A program made the position numbers and the translations under genes. The notes below the pieces were generated by a model. The model was not told the origin of the DNA. It made no database searches and saw only the letters and a program-made list of their open reading frames with translations. 64,000 nt of DNA from Sphingobium sp. (GTDB lineage Bacteria > Pseudomonadota > Alphaproteobacteria > Sphingomonadales > Sphingomonadaceae), in the NCBI GenBank assembly GCA_023266575.1, contig JAHFPV010000003.1, forward strand, positions 124,001-188,000, given 5' to 3'. Within the stretch, counting starts at the first letter, position 1. Every line of letters starts with the position of its first letter. Shown in pieces: positions 60,658 to 64,000 of this stretch.

Positions 60658-61317
60658 TTACCCCGCAACCCCAATCTTGTCCGCATAGAGCAACCGCCCG
60701 CTGCCCAGCAGCCCCAGCAATTGCGGCAGCATGTGCGGCGCGACCGCGAAGCAGCCTTCGCTCCGTCCGCATTTGCCCCATGTGGCGATATGGTCCTCGC
60801 CCACATAGTCCGCGCCATGGACGACGATGGCGCGTGGTTCGGCATTGTTGTTCTGCGGGTCCAGCCCAATGAGCCGCATCGCCCGGCCATGCTGGCCGAT
60901 ATATTGTTCGCCGGTCTTGAACGCGCCTGAACTGCTAGCCAGCGAATTGGGTTCGTTGGAAAAACTGTGGAGCCAGCCGCTATGCGCCGGGTCCGATCCG
61001 CGGCCATGGGCAACCAGATAGCTGCTGCTTTGCCCGCCGATCAGGTCGACGATATGGAAGCGCAAATCCTTCGACGGCGCATTGAAGTCGGCGATCGCCA
61101 CCCGGTCCCGCAGGGTGAAGGCGTCGCCATGCCGGTCGAGCGCCGCCTTGGCGCGTTCGAGCAGCGACGCATAGGGCTTGGCCGCTACCGGCTGCACGAC
61201 CGGCGTCGCTGACACAGGGGCGGGCATCACTGGCACGGCCGCCCGGCCGATGCTGTCGGATAGAAACGAAAAGGCGAGTCCGCTTGCAGCGAACTTCGTG
61301 AAATTGCGGCGATCCAT
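60658..61317 (-). CDS. murein L,D-transpeptidase catalytic-domain family protein, possible Tat substrate
   Basis: A 219-residue exported protein. The N-terminus RRNFTKFAASGLAFSF has a twin-arginine motif. The catalytic core has VVHGADY and the Cys in KCGRSEGCFAVAP, the YkuD_2-type arrangement that differs from the classic SHGCIRL. NEPNSLASSSGAFKTGEQY is also typical. It should act on cell-wall peptides in the periplasm. It lies 52 bases after the lipoprotein gene on the same strand. Confidence 0.88.
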   Translation of the reverse strand: MDRRNFTKFAASGLAFSFLSDSIGRAAVPVMPAPVSATPVVQPVAAKPYASLLERAKAALDRHGDAFTLRDRVAIADFNAPSKDLRFHIVDLIGGQSSSYLVAHGRGSDPAHSGWLHSFSNEPNSLASSSGAFKTGEQYIGQHGRAMRLIGLDPQNNNAEPRAIVVHGADYVGEDHIATWGKCGRSEGCFAVAPHMLPQLLGLLGSGRLLYADKIGVAG

Positions 61318-61369
61318 AATCCCAATATAGCAAAGACGCAGCCCCGCTCCAAGAGCGGGGCGATGCGCC

Positions 61370-61678
61370 TTATGGCGCGGAACCGCTCGCTTCGTCTGCG
61401 GGCTGGCTCTCTTCGCCTTCCTGGGGCAGGCGCGCGGTCATACCGGTGGCGTCGGCATCATCCTGAATCTGCTGCTGTTCCGACACGGACGGCGGCGCGG
61501 CCGGAGTCGCGACGGCATTGTTGGACGGCGGCGGCAGCACCGCGTCCGGCTCCTCGATGATGACATTCTCGACCGGCGGCTCGACCAGATTATTGGTCGC
61601 CGTCGGCTCTTCTTCCTTCTTGCCGCAGGCGGACAGGGCAAGGGCACCGGCTAGGGCGAACAGGGCAATTTTACGCAT
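61370..61678 (-). CDS. small acidic lipoprotein
   Basis: A 102-residue protein with a lipobox (LAGALALSACGKK), followed by a Glu/Pro/Asn-rich tail that looks disordered (KKEEEPTATN; IIEEPDAVLPPPSNN). It starts 6 bases downstream of the L,D-transpeptidase stop, so it is co-transcribed with it. Function unknown; perhaps a spacer or regulator in the envelope. Confidence 0.8.
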   Translation of the reverse strand: MRKIALFALAGALALSACGKKEEEPTATNNLVEPPVENVIIEEPDAVLPPPSNNAVATPAAPPSVSEQQQIQDDADATGMTARLPQEGEESQPADEASGSAP

Positions 61679-61684
61679 GGGTGG

Positions 61685-63157
61685 TCAGTCCTTCGATGCG
61701 ATCGTCGGGGAGGGGAGGGCGGTGGGGTCGGCCCGGCGGCTCGACGCCTCGATCTTGGCGGCCAGCAATTTGTCCCAGCCATAGGGGTCGGCGCGAAAAC
61801 TCATCGTCCCGTTGCTGCTGGCAAAGGCGGTCCAGTAGAGCAGATAGACCGCCACTTCCTGCGGCAGGGACACACGCTGGGTCTTGCCCGCGTCGATCAG
61901 CGTCTGGATCTGCCCGTTCAGCTCCGGGTCGCTCGCCACCATCAATTCGGCCAGCGACACCGGCTTTTCCAGCCGGATGCAGCCATGGCTGGCCAGCCGG
62001 TCATAGCTGGCAAATTTGCCGCGGGACGGGGTGTCGTGCAGATAGACGGCGAACGGGTTGGCGAAATCGAACTTCAACCGCCCCAGCGCGCTGTTCGGGC
62101 CGGCGGGCTGGACGATCCGTTCGCCGCCTTCGGGCGTCTTGATGATCTTGTAGCCCTGCCTTGCCAGCGCCGCCCGCCCCTTGGGGAACAGCTCCCGATT
62201 GGCGATCGACATCGGCACGTTCCACGGCGGATTGACCACGATCGAATGGATGTTCGACGTCAGCATCGGCGTCGCATTTTGCGGGCTGCCAGTGACCGCG
62301 CGCATCGACGTGACCGGCTGGTCGCCCTGGAAAACGGTCAGCACAGCGGCGGCGATGTTCACCTGCACCCGGTTGACCGGCAGGCGGCGAGGCATCCAGC
62401 GCCACCGCTCCATATTGGCCATGATCGCGGCGATCCGGTCGTCCACGCTGACATTGAGCGCCGCCAGCGTCCGCGCGTCGAGCAAGCCGGTGGGATTCAG
62501 CCCATAGCGCCGCTGCGCCCGTTGCAGCACGTCGGTCAGATTCTCCGTTGGCGTGACGCTCTTGTCCTCCAGCGCGATGCGCGCGCGCACCACCATCGGC
62601 GCGGACGTCGCGGTCAGCACTGGCCAGCCGCCTTTGTCGCGGATCGCCTCATAGGTGGCCAGCCCCTTGCGCAGCCCGTCATAGCCCGCATAGGGCGGCG
62701 TCAGCGCATTGGCCCATTGCGCCAGCCGATCCTCGGCCACCGCCTTGGCCAGTCCTGGGCGCGGATCGAACCGTTCGGGGCGTAGCGCCCATATCTCCAG
62801 AAAATCGGCAGTATCGACCCGCCCGGTGGACAGCGCCTTGGCCCGGTCCAGCACGGCGTTGACCAGCGCTTCGCCGGTCAGGCTGGCAGTCGCCTTGCTG
62901 CGCGCCATCAGCCCCTGTTCCGCCCCACCGCGCAGCCAGCCATTCGCCCACGCCTCCTGCGCCGCCGATAGCGGCGGGATGGGCGCTGGCAATGGCGCGG
63001 GCGGCACCGGTTGCACCATGGCCGGGGGCAGGGTCGGCGCGGTGGCCGGGGGTTGCGTTACCGGCGTCTGGGCGTAAGCGGGCAGGGTGCTGGCATTAAG
63101 GACACTGGCGCTCAGCAGGGCCAGCGTCGAAAAACGGATCATGTCGGGACGGTTCAT
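61685..63157 (-). CDS. L,D-transpeptidase, YcbB (LdtD)-like
   Basis: A 490-residue exported enzyme that forms 3-3 cross-links in peptidoglycan. Signal peptide, Pro-rich linker, then a helical scaffold and a peptidoglycan-binding-like part (LQRAQRRYGLNPTGLLDART), and the YkuD catalytic domain with VNPPWNVPMSIANRELFPKG and ASHGCIRLEKPVSLAE (catalytic His and Cys). Size fits YcbB. First gene of the reverse-strand group with the lipoprotein and the second transpeptidase; divergent from the deacetylase-fold gene. Confidence 0.93.
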   Translation of the reverse strand: MNRPDMIRFSTLALLSASVLNASTLPAYAQTPVTQPPATAPTLPPAMVQPVPPAPLPAPIPPLSAAQEAWANGWLRGGAEQGLMARSKATASLTGEALVNAVLDRAKALSTGRVDTADFLEIWALRPERFDPRPGLAKAVAEDRLAQWANALTPPYAGYDGLRKGLATYEAIRDKGGWPVLTATSAPMVVRARIALEDKSVTPTENLTDVLQRAQRRYGLNPTGLLDARTLAALNVSVDDRIAAIMANMERWRWMPRRLPVNRVQVNIAAAVLTVFQGDQPVTSMRAVTGSPQNATPMLTSNIHSIVVNPPWNVPMSIANRELFPKGRAALARQGYKIIKTPEGGERIVQPAGPNSALGRLKFDFANPFAVYLHDTPSRGKFASYDRLASHGCIRLEKPVSLAELMVASDPELNGQIQTLIDAGKTQRVSLPQEVAVYLLYWTAFASSNGTMSFRADPYGWDKLLAAKIEASSRRADPTALPSPTIASKD

Positions 63158-63213
63158 GCTGGACCAGATAGCGCAAAGCGGCCACCGTTCAAATCACGAT
63201 AGCGGAAAAGATC

Positions 63214-64000
63214 ATGCTGCACGTCGTTCACCATCCTGCCTATGTCTCTCCCGCAACACCCGGCAGCCGCTTTCGTTTCGACAAATATGGGCTGGTGATG
63301 GAGGCGCTGCGCGAAATTGCGCCGCCCATGACCCTCCACACCCCCGATCCGATGCCGCGCGCCTGGATAGAGGCGGTGCATGATCCCGACTATGTGGAGG
63401 AGGTGCTGACGCTCACCGTCCCGCCGCCCAAGGAAAGGCGGATCGGCTTTCGGGTGACGGAGCGGGTGATGCGTCGCTCCCTGCTGTCGCCCGGCGGCAC
63501 ATGGGCCGCGGCGCGGCTGGCGCGCATCCATGGCTTTGCCGCCAATGCCGCAGGCGGCAGCCATCATGCGCTGGCCGATAGCGGGGCGGGCTATTGCGTG
63601 TTCAACGACCTGGCCATCGCCGCCAACCGGCTGATCGCGGAGGGGGAGGCGGATCGCATCCTGATCCTGGATCTGGACGTGCATCAGGGCGATGGCACCG
63701 CGTCGCTGCTGGCGGGCCGGTCGGACATTTTCACCTTGTCGATCCATGCGGAAAAAAATTTCCCGGTGCGAAAGGCCCGCTCCACGCTCGACATCGGCCT
63801 GCCTGACGGGGTGGAGGACGCCGCCTATCTCGCCATCCTGCACGACACGCTGCCGCCCGTGCTCGCCGATTTTGCGCCGGACCTCATCCTCTATCAGGCC
63901 GGGGTCGATCCCCATGGCGACGACCGGCTGGGGCGTCTAGCCCTGACCGACGCGGGCCTCGACGCGCGCGACCGCTATGTCATGCGACAGGCAAGGGCGC
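63214..64000 (+). CDS. histone deacetylase-superfamily protein, 3' end outside the window
   Basis: At least 262 residues of an arginase/deacetylase-fold enzyme (acetoin-utilisation AcuC/HDAC superfamily). [13 protein letters not shown] opens the domain; the catalytic HHA is in [19 protein letters not shown], and the zinc ligands in [12 protein letters not shown] and [13 protein letters not shown]. Likely substrates are acetylated polyamines or small amides. ATG 63214 follows GCGGAAAAGATC. The frame is open to the last base of the window. Confidence 0.93.
   Translation, partial: MLHVVHHPAYVSPATPGSRFRFDKYGLVMEALREIAPPMTLHTPDPMPRAWIEAVHDPDYVEEVLTLTVPPPKERRIGFRVTERVMRRSLLSPGGTWAAARLARIHGFAANAAGGSHHALADSGAGYCVFNDLAIAANRLIAEGEADRILILDLDVHQGDGTASLLAGRSDIFTLSIHAEKNFPVRKARSTLDIGLPDGVEDAAYLAILHDTLPPVLADFAPDLILYQAGVDPHGDDRLGRLALTDAGLDARDRYVMRQARA

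Overview
This 64 kb window reads as a chromosomal segment of a high-GC alphaproteobacterium, most likely a member of the Sphingomonadaceae (Sphingobium, Sphingomonas or a close relative). The reasons are the overall gene content, the frequent ATGA/TGATG gene overlaps, the aa3-type oxidase cluster with ctaB, a small coxF-like frame, ctaG, coxC, DUF983 and SURF1 in that order, a bacterial ATP12 chaperone, and intergenic palindromes of the kind common in sphingomonads. Almost everything is ordinary core or near-core chromosome. I see no insertion sequence, prophage, CRISPR array or plasmid backbone.

Layout. 0-8 kb: tRNA-Ser, exported cyclophilin, alanine dehydrogenase, TauE/SafE-type permease, a two-component system followed by an overlapping exported protein, and a phospholipase D-family enzyme facing rpoZ. 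8.6-15.4 kb: ung, a class A beta-lactamase-like protein, an Mpo1-like membrane protein, two BioF2/FemAB-type acyltransferases around a JmjC-like oxygenase, and a nucleotide-sugar epimerase. 15.6-20.2 kb: envelope genes (arabinose-5-phosphate isomerase, a divergent CMP-KDO synthetase homologue, a phosphatase-fold protein; then rnd-lptC-lptA on the other strand). 20.4-25.3 kb: glycine-rich double cold-shock protein, a divergent Rieske oxygenase/TetR pair with two matched operators, and a ScfR/RamB-type regulator. 25.4-33.4 kb: Pit phosphate permease with a Nudix-DUF47 frame, a TonB-dependent receptor, LysR and LacI regulators, tRNA-Gly. 33.5-41.8 kb: argG, EF-hand protein, a second two-component system, AI-2E-type permease, and the reverse-strand group pyrE, pdxJ, acpS, lepB. 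42.1-50.9 kb: cytochrome c oxidase biogenesis operon, thrC and an rRNA methyltransferase. 50.9-64 kb: glutaminyl cyclase, YgfZ, dihydroorotase homologue, RarD, crcB-RluC-HAD-ATP12 operon, two L,D-transpeptidases, and the beginning of a histone-deacetylase-fold enzyme cut by the window edge.

The points most worth a second look are: (1) two unrelated genes (kdsB-like and rarD) whose only credible start is a CTG in the string CTGAACC, overlapping the TGA of the gene before; (2) a Nudix hydrolase fused in frame to the DUF47/Pit accessory protein, with an internal Shine-Dalgarno and ATG at the junction; (3) a pair of 16-bp operators exactly 20 bp apart between the Rieske oxygenase and its TetR regulator; (4) several enzymes that keep their fold signature but have lost a key residue (beta-lactamase Glu166, the second His of a histidine phosphatase, the SGTER and QGDEP motifs of KdsB, the first metal His of dihydroorotase); (5) dispersed, partly nested intergenic palindromes, one with a perfect 28-bp stem that touches a Shine-Dalgarno. 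I did not find a clear self-contained new defence, mobile or biosynthetic system; the acyltransferase/JmjC group at 11.1-14.2 kb is the closest to an uncharacterised functional module.
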